Assembly: GCA_040882265.1 (NCBI GenBank)
Contig: JBBEBO010000033.1
Coordinates: 1 to 7,211 of the forward strand
Source of the DNA: Brumimicrobium sp040882265
Lineage (GTDB): Bacteria; Bacteroidota; Bacteroidia; Flavobacteriales_D; Crocinitomicaceae
DNA: 7,211 nucleotides
Direction of reading: 5' to 3'
This document shows positions 1-6,992 of this stretch, piece by piece. The position numbers and the translations under genes are program-made. Position 1 is the stretch's first letter; every line of letters begins with the position of its first letter. The notes under the pieces are model-generated. The model was not told where the DNA came from, made no database searches, and saw only the letters and a program-made list of their open reading frames with translations.

Positions 1-295
1 TTGCTTGCGCTGGCTTAAAAATTTTTGCATCAGCGACAAAGGTGCCAAAGGGGATCAAAGAAGCGAAATAAGCCCAAAAATTAGTAGCTAAAGACCACTT
101 TTTTTCTTGATTTACAACATAAACCATGATGCAATAAACGATAAATAAAAAGCCGTGTGCCATTCCAACAATTTTATTTGGTAAAGGCATTTCATACATG
201 TATTTTAAAGGCATTGTAAGTGCAAGAAGTAAGTACGATATTCCTTCTAAGATGGCTAGTAAACGAAGCGCACCCAACGTTGTTTTGAAATTCAT
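1..295 (-). CDS. DUF3817 family integral membrane protein (3' end beyond window)
   Basis: The frame is open from an ATG at 293-295 to the window edge, giving 98 residues and no stop, so only the extreme C-terminus is missing (from memory the family is about 95-110 residues). The family signature is clear: RLLAILEGISYL at residues 11-22, KIVGMAHGFLFI at 41-52 and SLIPFGTF at 79-86. There are three hydrophobic spans, roughly 11-28, 42-62 and 70-88, so it sits in the inner membrane. DUF3817 proteins are small membrane proteins of unknown role. The conserved Gly-Met-Ala-His in the second span and the Pro-Phe-Gly in the third are the family's hallmarks, but they reveal no reaction. It is divergently oriented to the TraB/GumN gene, with 100 bp between the two ATGs. 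I found no exact TAnnTTTG promoter match for either gene in that spacer. The family call is from recognised motifs; the function is unknown. Confidence 0.9.
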   Translation of the reverse strand, partial: MNFKTTLGALRLLAILEGISYLLLALTMPLKYMYEMPLPNKIVGMAHGFLFIVYCIMVYVVNQEKKWSLATNFWAYFASLIPFGTFVADAKIFKPAQA

Positions 296-395
296 AAAAC
301 TAAAGTTTTGGTAAAAATATTCATTTATCTACTTCAAAATACATTCAAAATGTTCTTTTTTTTCTATCTTACAAATCCCTTTAACAAATTAATCT

Positions 396-3300
396 ATGAA
401 TATATTCAGTCTCGCGAGTAAGGCAGTTTTTCTTTTTTGTGTATTTAACTTATTTGGAGCTACTTCTCAAGAAAAGTATCCTTCTCTTTTATGGAAAATT
501 GAAGGTAACGGATTAGATAAAGCCTCTTATTTATATGGCACAATGCATGTTAGCAGTAAAATAGCTTTTAATTTAGGAGATGAATTTTTTGAGGCGCTTT
601 CTTCCACCGATGCTGTTGCTTTAGAATCAAACCCTGAGTTGTGGCTTGATTTTTATCAAGGAGACGCGTTAACAGAGGCTTCAAAAATGGTTTATAATCG
701 GAGTGGTTCTTTGTCTGGTAGAGGGTTCTATAATAAATTTTTAGACGTTCCAAGCTATGACATGGATGGCTTTCAACAGCTGCTTGCACCACAACAAAGG
801 TTGTTAAATCAGCTTTTATATCGGTATAATTATGGCGAGGAAAACTATGAGGAGACAACTTATTTAGACATGTTTCTCTACCAATCAGCAAGAAAAGATG
901 GAAAACAGATTTTTAGTTTAGAAGACTTTATTGAGTCTTTCTTTTTGGGTCGAAGGTCCTCGCTTCCTGATGAAGATGAAGAAGAGGGCAGTGATTACAA
1001 CAGTCGTCAAATGTCACAAGAAGATTTAGAAACGGCTTATTTAGAACGCAACCTCGATTTGTTGGACAGTATGATTACGGAAAATTTTTCAAAAAATTAT
1101 CGCAAATACTTACTCAACATCCGAAATGAAAACATGGTTGCTGCGCTTGATTCATTGATGCCAAAGTTGAGTCTTTTTTCTGGAGTAGGTGCTGCTCACC
1201 TCCCTGGTGAAAAAGGAATGATAGAACTTTTACGTGAAAAGGGATATAAAGTATCAGCAGTTAAGTTTGATAAGTCTTCAGGTGCAAACAAAACGTTTAA
1301 AAAAATAAAAAAGGCTGCAGTTGATTTGCCGTTGAGTAAACACACTTCAGAAGATGGAAGAATAAAAATGAAAAGCATTGGTAAGTTCTATCCGCAAGAG
1401 ATGAATAAAAGGGCAACGTATAAAAAAGGTTACTTCCTGCCTGATTTTGCAAATGGAGCTTATTACAGTTACGAACGAATGATAAAACTACCCTTTGCTG
1501 AAAACTATAAAGAAAAAGGAAGTCTAAGGTATATAGATAGCGTTTTATACCTCATCACTCCAGGTGATATTGATAAACAAAAATCTACAAGTGTAGGTGA
1601 TTACAATGCAATTGAAGTTACATCTGAGCTTTCAAGAAACAATTATATAAAACTCCTAATCGTTGACACTCCCGAGGAAATAATCACTTTTAAAGCAAGT
1701 GGAAACAAGTCTTTTATTAAAAGTAAAAACGTTAAAAATTACTTTAAAAGTATTGAAATTGAACCTCGCTCAAGTCCAGCAAATCTAAAAAACATAGGTG
1801 TTGATATTGTTTTACCAGAAAACCAAGTCGTTACTCATAAAGACAAAGGCAATGTCCTGATTTTTGCAAAAGACAAAGACAATAAACTCTTTACCTTTCA
1901 TTCAGAATACCTTACTGATTTTAGCAACTTGGAAGAAGATAAGTTTGAATTAAATTACCTCGTTGAAAGCTTTGCTAAAACAATTGACTATGAAGTTAAA
2001 GAAATAGATTTTAAAGAAAAATCTGTTACTGCAACACTTACCAATGAAGCAGAAAAACTATTTGTTCACTATAAAATTTATCACAATTTTTATTATCAAT
2101 TAATTACCGATGCCAGTGAGGCAAAAGCCCTTGAATATTTTAAAAGTTTAAAGTTCACAGCTCCTGATTATGATCAAGAAAGCCGACACAAAGAAGTTGA
2201 TACGTTGTTAAACTTTAGCTTTAATTCATACTATAAAAACACTGTTGATTCAGTGCTTTACGCCGAACTTAAATCTTTACGCGAAGATTTTATAGAAGCT
2301 GAAAACAAAGACGATTCACTCAATAGGGATTATGAAGAACAGTACAATACCCGGGTATACAACGACCCCGTAACAGGAGTGTCTGTTTTGGTGAGACATA
2401 GCAAATTAAACAAATACTACTCTATAGAATCGGGTTTAGAAGAAGTTCGCGACAGAATAATGCTTAAATTTCACGAAGACTCTCTTTATTACACCACTAA
2501 AATTTTAAATGAAACCAAAAGCGATTCTTCTTTTCAAATAGAATATACTTACACCAAAAACGGTTCAGATCGGATTTTACACTGTTTTGAAACCATTATA
2601 GGCAATGAATACGTAACATTGACTTCTAGCTACGACACCACACTTTCAAAGCCTGTTTTTGTTGAGCAACTATTAGAAACTTTCCGTTCAGAAGTGAAGA
2701 AAAGTGGAGAGGATTATTTAATTCACCCAAAAGGTCAGCTTTGGCTAAAGGATCTTCAGTCTGATGAATACCAACTTAAACAGCAAGCAAAGGAGTCTAT
2801 AGGAGAGGTTGTTTTTGATGAAAAGTCTAAAGCGGAACTGGAAAACGTTTTGATGAATGACACACTAGAAATAATAGATGAAGAACTAAGGTTGGAGCTG
2901 CTATATAAATATTTCTACTTTTTTAATGAAGATGAGGGTTCTTTAACGTTTTTAACTCGCTTTTACAATAAGTTTAAAGACAATCCCGATATTCAAGTCG
3001 ATGTGTTGCAAAAAATCAGCGCACTTGGAACTTCAGAATCGACAGAAATGTTTATGTCTGCAATTGAGTCAACACCACCTATGACCAATGATTTTTATGA
3101 TATATACTATTTGTTTTCAGTATACGAAGACAGCTCACACTTACTAAAACCGATCATAACTAGGCTAACGGATTTTGCATTGGAATATGAAGAGTTTTTA
3201 CCGCGAGTAATATATTTAATTGATCGAGCAAATTATAAAGGTGGTTTTACGACAAACGAATTACCAGAAGACTTTTTAGCTGAACTCGAAAAAAGAGCAA

Positions 3301-3953
3301 AGAAGACTTTAAGAAAAATCAATTTTTCTGAAAATGAGAGTGAACTCGAAGACCTACGCAGAGAAATGTTGGAGCTGGGGAGTGTTTTATATTGTTACGA
3401 TAAACAAAAAGACAGGTTTCAGGAGGTGTTAGAAAAGGTTGATACTATTTCGAATAAGCACTTCAAGGCTAATTTACTAGCAAAGCGAATAAACAGGAAG
3501 CAACCCTACGAATTAGAAGAAGTGAACGAAGTGATCTCTGACACAGCTTACGTCTACCCTTTTTTCATGTGGGTCGATTCAGAAAGGGAAATGGACAGTT
3601 TATTTAAGTCAACGAAGGTTTCCAAAGCGTTAGTTTATCATTCTTATGCTATCGAAAATTCTGACTACAATGTAAACAAAGACTCTATAAAACATCACTC
3701 CACAATTACTACAAGTACCTTTAAAGAAGCGGGGGAAGTTTATATCTATACTTCTGAAGGAAATTACGGATCAAAACAATTATTAGCTGTTTATTTCGTA
3801 GATCCAGAAGCGAATATTGACACAAAATCGCTTTCAATAAAAACAAAACGCTACGAAGATGAAGGCGATTTTGAAGAGGCTCTTGATGAGTTGATAAAAC
3901 GTGTTGAATATAGCAATAGACCCCGCGTTGAGAATGATTCTTATTATTACTAG
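396..3953 (+). CDS. Very long exported TraB/GumN (TIKI-like) domain protein with unknown C-terminal region
   Basis: This is a protein of 1185 residues. Residues 1-24 form a Sec signal peptide (hydrophobic core VFLFCVFNLFG, cleavage probably near ATSQ) with no lipobox, so it is periplasmic or secreted. Residues about 28-292 are a TraB/GumN domain: LLWKIEGNGL start, GTMH at 48-51, catalytic-type E77 in VALES, Arg243 in IRNENM, and GAAHLPGEKG at 265-274. The two GxxH motifs and the Glu match the putative metal/catalytic site of the TIKI/TraB family, some of whose members are metalloproteases; activity here is inferred. A short acidic insert (PDEDEEEGSD, 191-200) lies inside the domain. Usual GumN proteins are about 280-350 residues, so about 890 residues are extra. 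Residues about 325-765 look like three alpha/beta modules, and about 815-1000 look all-helical and HEAT-like. I recognise no T9SS sorting domain at the C-terminus. It is a single gene, convergent with dxs. The start is set by the signal peptide. Confidence 0.87.
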   Translation: MNIFSLASKAVFLFCVFNLFGATSQEKYPSLLWKIEGNGLDKASYLYGTMHVSSKIAFNLGDEFFEALSSTDAVALESNPELWLDFYQGDALTEASKMVYNRSGSLSGRGFYNKFLDVPSYDMDGFQQLLAPQQRLLNQLLYRYNYGEENYEETTYLDMFLYQSARKDGKQIFSLEDFIESFFLGRRSSLPDEDEEEGSDYNSRQMSQEDLETAYLERNLDLLDSMITENFSKNYRKYLLNIRNENMVAALDSLMPKLSLFSGVGAAHLPGEKGMIELLREKGYKVSAVKFDKSSGANKTFKKIKKAAVDLPLSKHTSEDGRIKMKSIGKFYPQEMNKRATYKKGYFLPDFANGAYYSYERMIKLPFAENYKEKGSLRYIDSVLYLITPGDIDKQKSTSVGDYNAIEVTSELSRNNYIKLLIVDTPEEIITFKASGNKSFIKSKNVKNYFKSIEIEPRSSPANLKNIGVDIVLPENQVVTHKDKGNVLIFAKDKDNKLFTFHSEYLTDFSNLEEDKFELNYLVESFAKTIDYEVKEIDFKEKSVTATLTNEAEKLFVHYKIYHNFYYQLITDASEAKALEYFKSLKFTAPDYDQESRHKEVDTLLNFSFNSYYKNTVDSVLYAELKSLREDFIEAENKDDSLNRDYEEQYNTRVYNDPVTGVSVLVRHSKLNKYYSIESGLEEVRDRIMLKFHEDSLYYTTKILNETKSDSSFQIEYTYTKNGSDRILHCFETIIGNEYVTLTSSYDTTLSKPVFVEQLLETFRSEVKKSGEDYLIHPKGQLWLKDLQSDEYQLKQQAKESIGEVVFDEKSKAELENVLMNDTLEIIDEELRLELLYKYFYFFNEDEGSLTFLTRFYNKFKDNPDIQVDVLQKISALGTSESTEMFMSAIESTPPMTNDFYDIYYLFSVYEDSSHLLKPIITRLTDFALEYEEFLPRVIYLIDRANYKGGFTTNELPEDFLAELEKRAKKTLRKINFSENESELEDLRREMLELGSVLYCYDKQKDRFQEVLEKVDTISNKHFKANLLAKRINRKQPYELEEVNEVISDTAYVYPFFMWVDSEREMDSLFKSTKVSKALVYHSYAIENSDYNVNKDSIKHHSTITTSTFKEAGEVYIYTSEGNYGSKQLLAVYFVDPEANIDTKSLSIKTKRYEDEGDFEEALDELIKRVEYSNRPRVENDSYYY

Positions 3954-3996
3954 GTAAAGGGCTTAAAATTTCTTCAAGTGTCCCATCGAACAAAGC

Positions 3997-4029
3997 CACC
4001 GTACGGGCGCATTGCAAGCCCGTACGGTG
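3997..4029. repeat. Perfect 12-bp GC-rich inverted repeat in the convergent spacer
   Basis: The left arm CACCGTACGGGC (3997-4008) and right arm GCCCGTACGGTG (4018-4029) are exact reverse complements around a 9-nt loop (GCATTGCAA). It begins 43 bp after the TraB/GumN stop and is far more GC-rich than its surroundings. Neither strand has a T-tract straight after the stem, so it is not a classical intrinsic terminator, but it could still end or stabilise transcripts from both converging genes. The core (GGGCGCATTGCAA then GCCC) resembles palindromic interspersed elements I have seen in other bacteria, so a REP-like origin is an alternative. Confidence 0.75.
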
Positions 4030-4104
4030 CTGTATTCGCATAAGTCGATATACATTTGGCTCTTCTTTAAACAAGATTTAAGATGATTATTAATCAAAGA
4101 TAAG

Positions 4105-4160
4105 TCTAACATCTAACATCTAATGTCTATTGTCTAATGTCTAAAATCTATCGTCTCACC
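4105..4160. repeat. Eight-unit heptamer array (TCTANNN) abutting the dxs stop codon
   Basis: Eight consecutive 7-bp units with no slippage: TCTAACA, TCTAACA, TCTAATG, TCTATTG, TCTAATG, TCTAAAA, TCTATCG, TCTCACC. Seven of eight begin TCTA and the last begins TCTC; the other three positions vary. The final base (4160) directly adjoins the dxs TAG stop at 4161-4163, so on the dxs strand the mRNA reads straight from the stop into NNNTAGA repeats. Because 7 is not a multiple of 3, TAG occurs in all three frames of that strand within three units. The role is unknown. I recall similar degenerate TAGA heptamers in spacers of other Bacteroidota, but cannot check this here. Confidence 0.85.
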
Positions 4161-6119
4161 CTAATAATACTTCAACCGTTTAGCTTCACTAAGATCAGAC
4201 TTGAGTACTGGAAGAAGATCAATCGTTGTTTTAACGATACTCTCCACATCATAGCCAGCGTCTTTATACAATTCGTTTTGCGTTCCGTGGTGAATGAACT
4301 TATCAGGGATTCCAAGGCGAACAACTTTTGAATGATAACCTTGATCAGCCATAAACTCAATAACAGCACTTCCCATTCCACCCATTATGCAACCGTCTTC
4401 AACAGTAATTACTTTATCAAATTTGGTAAACACTTCGTGTAGGAGGTTTTCGTCTAATGGTTTTACAAACCGCAAATCATAATGAGCAATAGAAGCGCCC
4501 ACTTCTTTTAGTTCTTTTATCGCTTCTTGCGCAAAATTTCCCGGATGTCCAATCGTCAAAATTGCGAGGTCATCACCAGAAGAAACTTTACGACCAGTTC
4601 CAATTTTTATAGGTTTCATAACTGTTTTCCATTCAGTCATAACACCCTTCCCTCTCGGGTAACGAATGCTAAATGGCCCCATATCTGGTTGTTGAGCAGT
4701 AAACATTAAGTTTCTTAACTCTGCTTCATTCATCGGTGCAGCAACAATCATATTTGGAATACAACGCATGTATGCCAAATCGTAAGCTCCGTGATGTGTT
4801 GCGCCATCCGCACCAGCAAAACCAGCTCTATCAAGGCAAAAGACAACGTTTAAATTTTGTAAAGCAACATCGTGAATCACTTGATCATAAGCGCGTTGCA
4901 TAAAAGAAGAGTAAATATTACAGAAAGGAGTTAATCCTTGCGTTGCTAATCCTGCAGAAAAAGTTACCGCGTGCTGCTCAGCAATTCCAACATCAAAAGC
5001 CCTTTTTGGCATTGCTTTCATCATAATGTTTAACGAACTTCCCGAAGGCATCGCAGGCGTAATTCCCATGATTTTATCATTTTTTTCAGCCAATTCAACA
5101 ATCGTGTGACCAAAAACATCTTGATATTTTGGAGGTTGAGGTGAGCTTGGAACAATTTTTACAATTTCACCCGTGTCTTTATTAAATACTCCTGGAGCGT
5201 GCCACTGAGTTGGATTTCCTTCTTCAGAAAACTTAAATCCTTTCCCTTTTTTAGTAATGCAGTGTAAAATCTTAGGTCCTGGAATATCTTTTAAATCTTC
5301 TAAAATCTTTTTCATCCCAATGACATCGTGCCCATCAACGGGGCCAAAATAGCGGAAGTTGAGTGATTCAAACATGTTGCTTTGCTTGAGTAAACTTCCT
5401 TTTAAAGCCGTTGAAACCTTACTCACAACCGATCGCGCATCAGGTCCAAATTTGGAAAGTTTACCGAGCATACCCCACACTTCGTCTTTTACTTTATTAT
5501 AAGTGTGAGAAGTTGTGATATCCGTTAAATAATCTCTTAATGCGCCAACATTTGGATCTATCGACATACAGTTGTCATTCAAAATCACAAGTAAGTTAGC
5601 GTCTTTTTCAAAACCCGCGTGATTCATTCCTTCAAATGCTAACCCCGCTGTCATTGACCCGTCACCTATAACCGCTATGTGTTGCCGTTCCTTTTCACCT
5701 TTATAGTTGTTCGCAACTGCCATTCCAAGTGCGCCCGAAATAGAAGTAGACGAATGTCCAACACCAAACGTATCGTATTCGCTTTCACTTCTTTTAGGAA
5801 AACCACTAATCCCACCGCGCAACCTGTTGGTATGAAAAACATCTCTGCGCTCAGTTAGTATTTTGTGTCCATACGCTTGATGTCCCACATCCCACACGAG
5901 TTGATCGTGAGGTGTGTCAAACACATAGTGAAGTGCTACAGTTAATTCAACCACTCCAAGGCTAGCCCCAAAATGAGAATTACCGATTTCAGAAATAACA
6001 TCGATAATATACTGACGCAATTCATCAGAAACCTGAGGAAGTTGCTCTTCAGTAAGTTTTTTTAAGTCTTTTGGATTGTTTATATCCTTTAAGAGTTGAC
6101 CAGCTTGATAATTTGCCAT
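4161..6119 (-). CDS. dxs: 1-deoxy-D-xylulose-5-phosphate synthase
   Basis: The enzyme condenses pyruvate with D-glyceraldehyde 3-phosphate, releasing CO2, to give 1-deoxy-D-xylulose 5-phosphate. This is the first step of the MEP isoprenoid pathway and also feeds thiamine and pyridoxal synthesis; it is a cytosolic, thiamine-diphosphate-dependent homodimer. The 652 residues are a full-length copy, slightly longer than the E. coli enzyme (620). Visible family marks: H49 in NSHFGASLG; WDVGHQAYGHK at 76-86; the ThDP/Mg motif GDGSMTAG at 152-159 completed by NDNCMSID at 181-188; FGPVDGHD at 258-265; the catalytic E381 in GIAEQHAV; DRAGFAGADG at 430-439 with H442 in THHG; and R489 in the SIRYPRGKG segment. 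No key residue is missing. The start is at a typical MANYQAGQLL N-terminus, with a strong promoter 18-48 bp upstream, so it probably has its own short-leader transcript. The downstream neighbour converges on it. Confidence 0.98.
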   Translation of the reverse strand: MANYQAGQLLKDINNPKDLKKLTEEQLPQVSDELRQYIIDVISEIGNSHFGASLGVVELTVALHYVFDTPHDQLVWDVGHQAYGHKILTERRDVFHTNRLRGGISGFPKRSESEYDTFGVGHSSTSISGALGMAVANNYKGEKERQHIAVIGDGSMTAGLAFEGMNHAGFEKDANLLVILNDNCMSIDPNVGALRDYLTDITTSHTYNKVKDEVWGMLGKLSKFGPDARSVVSKVSTALKGSLLKQSNMFESLNFRYFGPVDGHDVIGMKKILEDLKDIPGPKILHCITKKGKGFKFSEEGNPTQWHAPGVFNKDTGEIVKIVPSSPQPPKYQDVFGHTIVELAEKNDKIMGITPAMPSGSSLNIMMKAMPKRAFDVGIAEQHAVTFSAGLATQGLTPFCNIYSSFMQRAYDQVIHDVALQNLNVVFCLDRAGFAGADGATHHGAYDLAYMRCIPNMIVAAPMNEAELRNLMFTAQQPDMGPFSIRYPRGKGVMTEWKTVMKPIKIGTGRKVSSGDDLAILTIGHPGNFAQEAIKELKEVGASIAHYDLRFVKPLDENLLHEVFTKFDKVITVEDGCIMGGMGSAVIEFMADQGYHSKVVRLGIPDKFIHHGTQNELYKDAGYDVESIVKTTIDLLPVLKSDLSEAKRLKYY

Positions 6120-6136
6120 TGAACCAATAATTAGAA

Positions 6137-6167
6137 CAAAAATACACTTCCTTATGAATCAAACAAA
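6137..6167 (-). promoter_or_regulatory. Bacteroidota-type promoter for dxs
   Basis: On the minus strand, TATTTTTG (6144 down to 6137) matches the -7 consensus TAnnTTTG exactly, and TTTG (6167 down to 6164) lies 19 bp upstream, the canonical spacing of the -33 element of Bacteroidota sigma-ABfr promoters. Transcription would begin around 6130-6132, leaving a leader of only about 10-13 nt before the ATG at 6119. No Shine-Dalgarno sequence is seen, as is usual in this phylum. Confidence 0.6.
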
Positions 6168-6311
6168 ACACTTTGCAAACTAATTTTGTTCGTGTCACTT
6201 AGAAGTTGAAAAATATAGAGTTCTATAATCTGTGTTTTATATAAGTATTTCGAATATACACCTAAGACTCAGAATTATCACAACTTTAACCGCCATCTCA
6301 ACAAGCTTGAC

Positions 6312-6329
6312 GTCCGTCAGCTGACGAAC
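6312..6329. repeat. 18-bp near-perfect palindrome centred on CGTCAGCTGACG
   Basis: CGTCAGCTGACG (6315-6326) is a perfect 12-bp palindrome. Past one mismatched pair on each side, GT/AC pairing extends it to 6312-6329. It lies about 150 bp upstream of the dxs promoter, in AT-rich spacer. It could be a dimeric regulator's operator or the tip of an interspersed element. No loop is available, so it fits a DNA-level site better than an RNA hairpin. Confidence 0.5.
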
Positions 6330-6481
6330 TAATACCAATTTGAAAAGTTAATGTCTTAATGAGTATGCTTTGTAGGAATAATTCCGATGTGTATTTAAAG
6401 GATCTCGTGTAATCGAGGGACATTTAAAATAACAATCGGGATAAATCTACTTTTCATTAATCAATTTGGATCAGCTGTTAA

Positions 6482-6540
6482 AAGTGCTGTAGGCACTTAC
6501 AATTTTTAGCGCTGGCATTCATGCCAGTGATTAAAAATTG
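6482..6540. repeat. REP-like element: two adjacent hairpins
   Basis: Hairpin one is AAGTGC (6482-6487), loop TGTAG, GCACTT (6493-6498). One base later, hairpin two pairs CAATTTTTA (6500-6508) with TAAAAATTG (6532-6540), crosses a small internal loop (GCG against TGAT), then pairs CTGGCA (6512-6517) with TGCCAG (6522-6527) around a TTCA tetraloop. The layout of a short GTGC..GCAC stem followed by a long stem with a GC-rich tip is like REP/BIME-type interspersed palindromes that I recall from Bacteroidota. No RAYT transposase is visible in the window. Confidence 0.65.
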
Positions 6541-6554
6541 AATCCCAAACCGTG

Positions 6555-6585
6555 AGTACTGTAAGGGAACCTTTACAACTTTTAG
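6555..6585. repeat. Decayed second copy of the left part of the REP-like element
   Basis: AGTACTGTAAG (6555-6565) followed by TTTACAACTTTTAG (6572-6585) parallels AGTGCTGTAGG (6483-6493) followed by CTTACAATTTTTAG (6496-6509), with a few inserted bases between the two blocks. The copies are offset by 72 bp at their left ends. The second copy no longer forms either hairpin. Homology is inferred by eye from two short blocks. Confidence 0.4.
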
Positions 6586-6769
6586 TGGGCTACATATCAA
6601 ACACTTAACGTTCGTGAATTTAAATCCTCACGGATTTCCTCACGTTTTATTAGTATTTACTTGCTTCTATTTGAATGAACTTTATGTACACGAAGATACA
6701 AAACATTACAATTCAATTCAAACTATTTAGCACTAAATTTTATGAATATATAATTATCCAAATAACAAG

Positions 6770-6958
6770 TTATAACAACACTTTCTCAACCTCATCAACA
6801 TCCAACCCCAGGTAATCACAAAACTCTTTGATTGTAATATAGTGATGTGATTTTTTAAGATAATGCTCTTTCATTTTACGGATTAGTTCTCGCGCATATC
6901 GTTCGGATTTTCCGGTGACGATAACTATGTCTTTTGTATGGAGAACGATGCGCTTCAT
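6770..6958 (-). CDS. Small putative helix-turn-helix (excisionase-like) protein
   Basis: The gene encodes 62 residues with ATG at 6956-6958 and TAA at 6770-6772. Residues 5-29 (LHTKDIVIVTGKSERYARELIRKMK) have the look of an HTH: a helix, a tight TGKS turn, then a basic second helix with Tyr-Ala-Arg. Residues 40-61 (YITIKEFCDYLGLDVDEVEKVL) read as a second helix pair of the kind seen in excisionase/MerR-like small proteins. The sequence resembles short conserved proteins of unknown role common in Flavobacteriia. DNA binding is therefore inferred, not shown. It has no cysteine cluster, signal peptide or membrane segment. It stands alone, with about 650 bp of spacer to dxs and no visible integrase partner within the window. 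The leader carries 11-bp tandem repeats that could be operators for the protein itself. Confidence 0.65.
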   Translation of the reverse strand: MKRIVLHTKDIVIVTGKSERYARELIRKMKEHYLKKSHHYITIKEFCDYLGLDVDEVEKVLL

Positions 6959-6992
6959 TGAGTCATAAAATTTATACTGTTTTAGTGTTTGT

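Larger units (their letters stand above)
6120..6769. other. 650-bp non-coding spacer with repeat elements
   Basis: I find no convincing gene, tRNA or CRISPR array here. Read from dxs outward it holds the dxs promoter, an AT-rich stretch, a CGTCAGCTGACG palindrome (6315-6326), the odd palindrome GGAATAATTCC (6375-6385), a small CTCG/CGAG hairpin (6404-6417), two adjacent stronger hairpins (6482-6540), a decayed relative of them (6555-6585), a direct repeat of TCCTCACG (6625-6632 and 6637-6644), and an AT-rich palindrome ATTTAG-CA-CTAAAT (6725-6738). The density of palindromes and decayed copies suggests remains of small interspersed elements rather than one regulated leader. Confidence 0.6.

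Noticed and set aside
296..395. Promoters for the two divergent genes
   Set aside because: Several AT-rich near matches exist, but none fits TAnnTTTG with a correctly spaced upstream TTG, so I cannot place either promoter.
568..891. Minus-strand 107-codon open frame inside the TraB/GumN gene
   Set aside because: It lies wholly within a well-supported gene on the other strand, covers the TraB domain coding region, and its peptide resembles no family.
3997..4029. Classical rho-independent terminator
   Set aside because: The stem is strong, but no run of T follows on either strand, so I list it as an inverted repeat only.
3721..4074. Minus-strand 117-codon open frame across the end of the TraB/GumN gene and the spacer
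   Set aside because: It runs through the GC-rich hairpin and antisense to the coding end; the peptide looks random, with no domain or promoter match.
4105..4160. CRISPR array or telomere-like repeat
   Set aside because: Units are 7 bp with no spacers, there are no cas genes, and nothing suggests a replicon end.
4137..4331. Plus-strand 64-codon open frame starting in the heptamer array
   Set aside because: Its start is made of repeat units and the rest is antisense to the dxs C-terminus.
4172..4381. Minus-strand 69-codon frame within the dxs 3' end
   Set aside because: It is the dxs sequence read in another frame; the true frame carries all conserved residues.
4527..4709. Plus-strand 60-codon open frame antisense to dxs
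   Set aside because: It lies fully inside dxs on the opposite strand and its peptide has no recognisable features.
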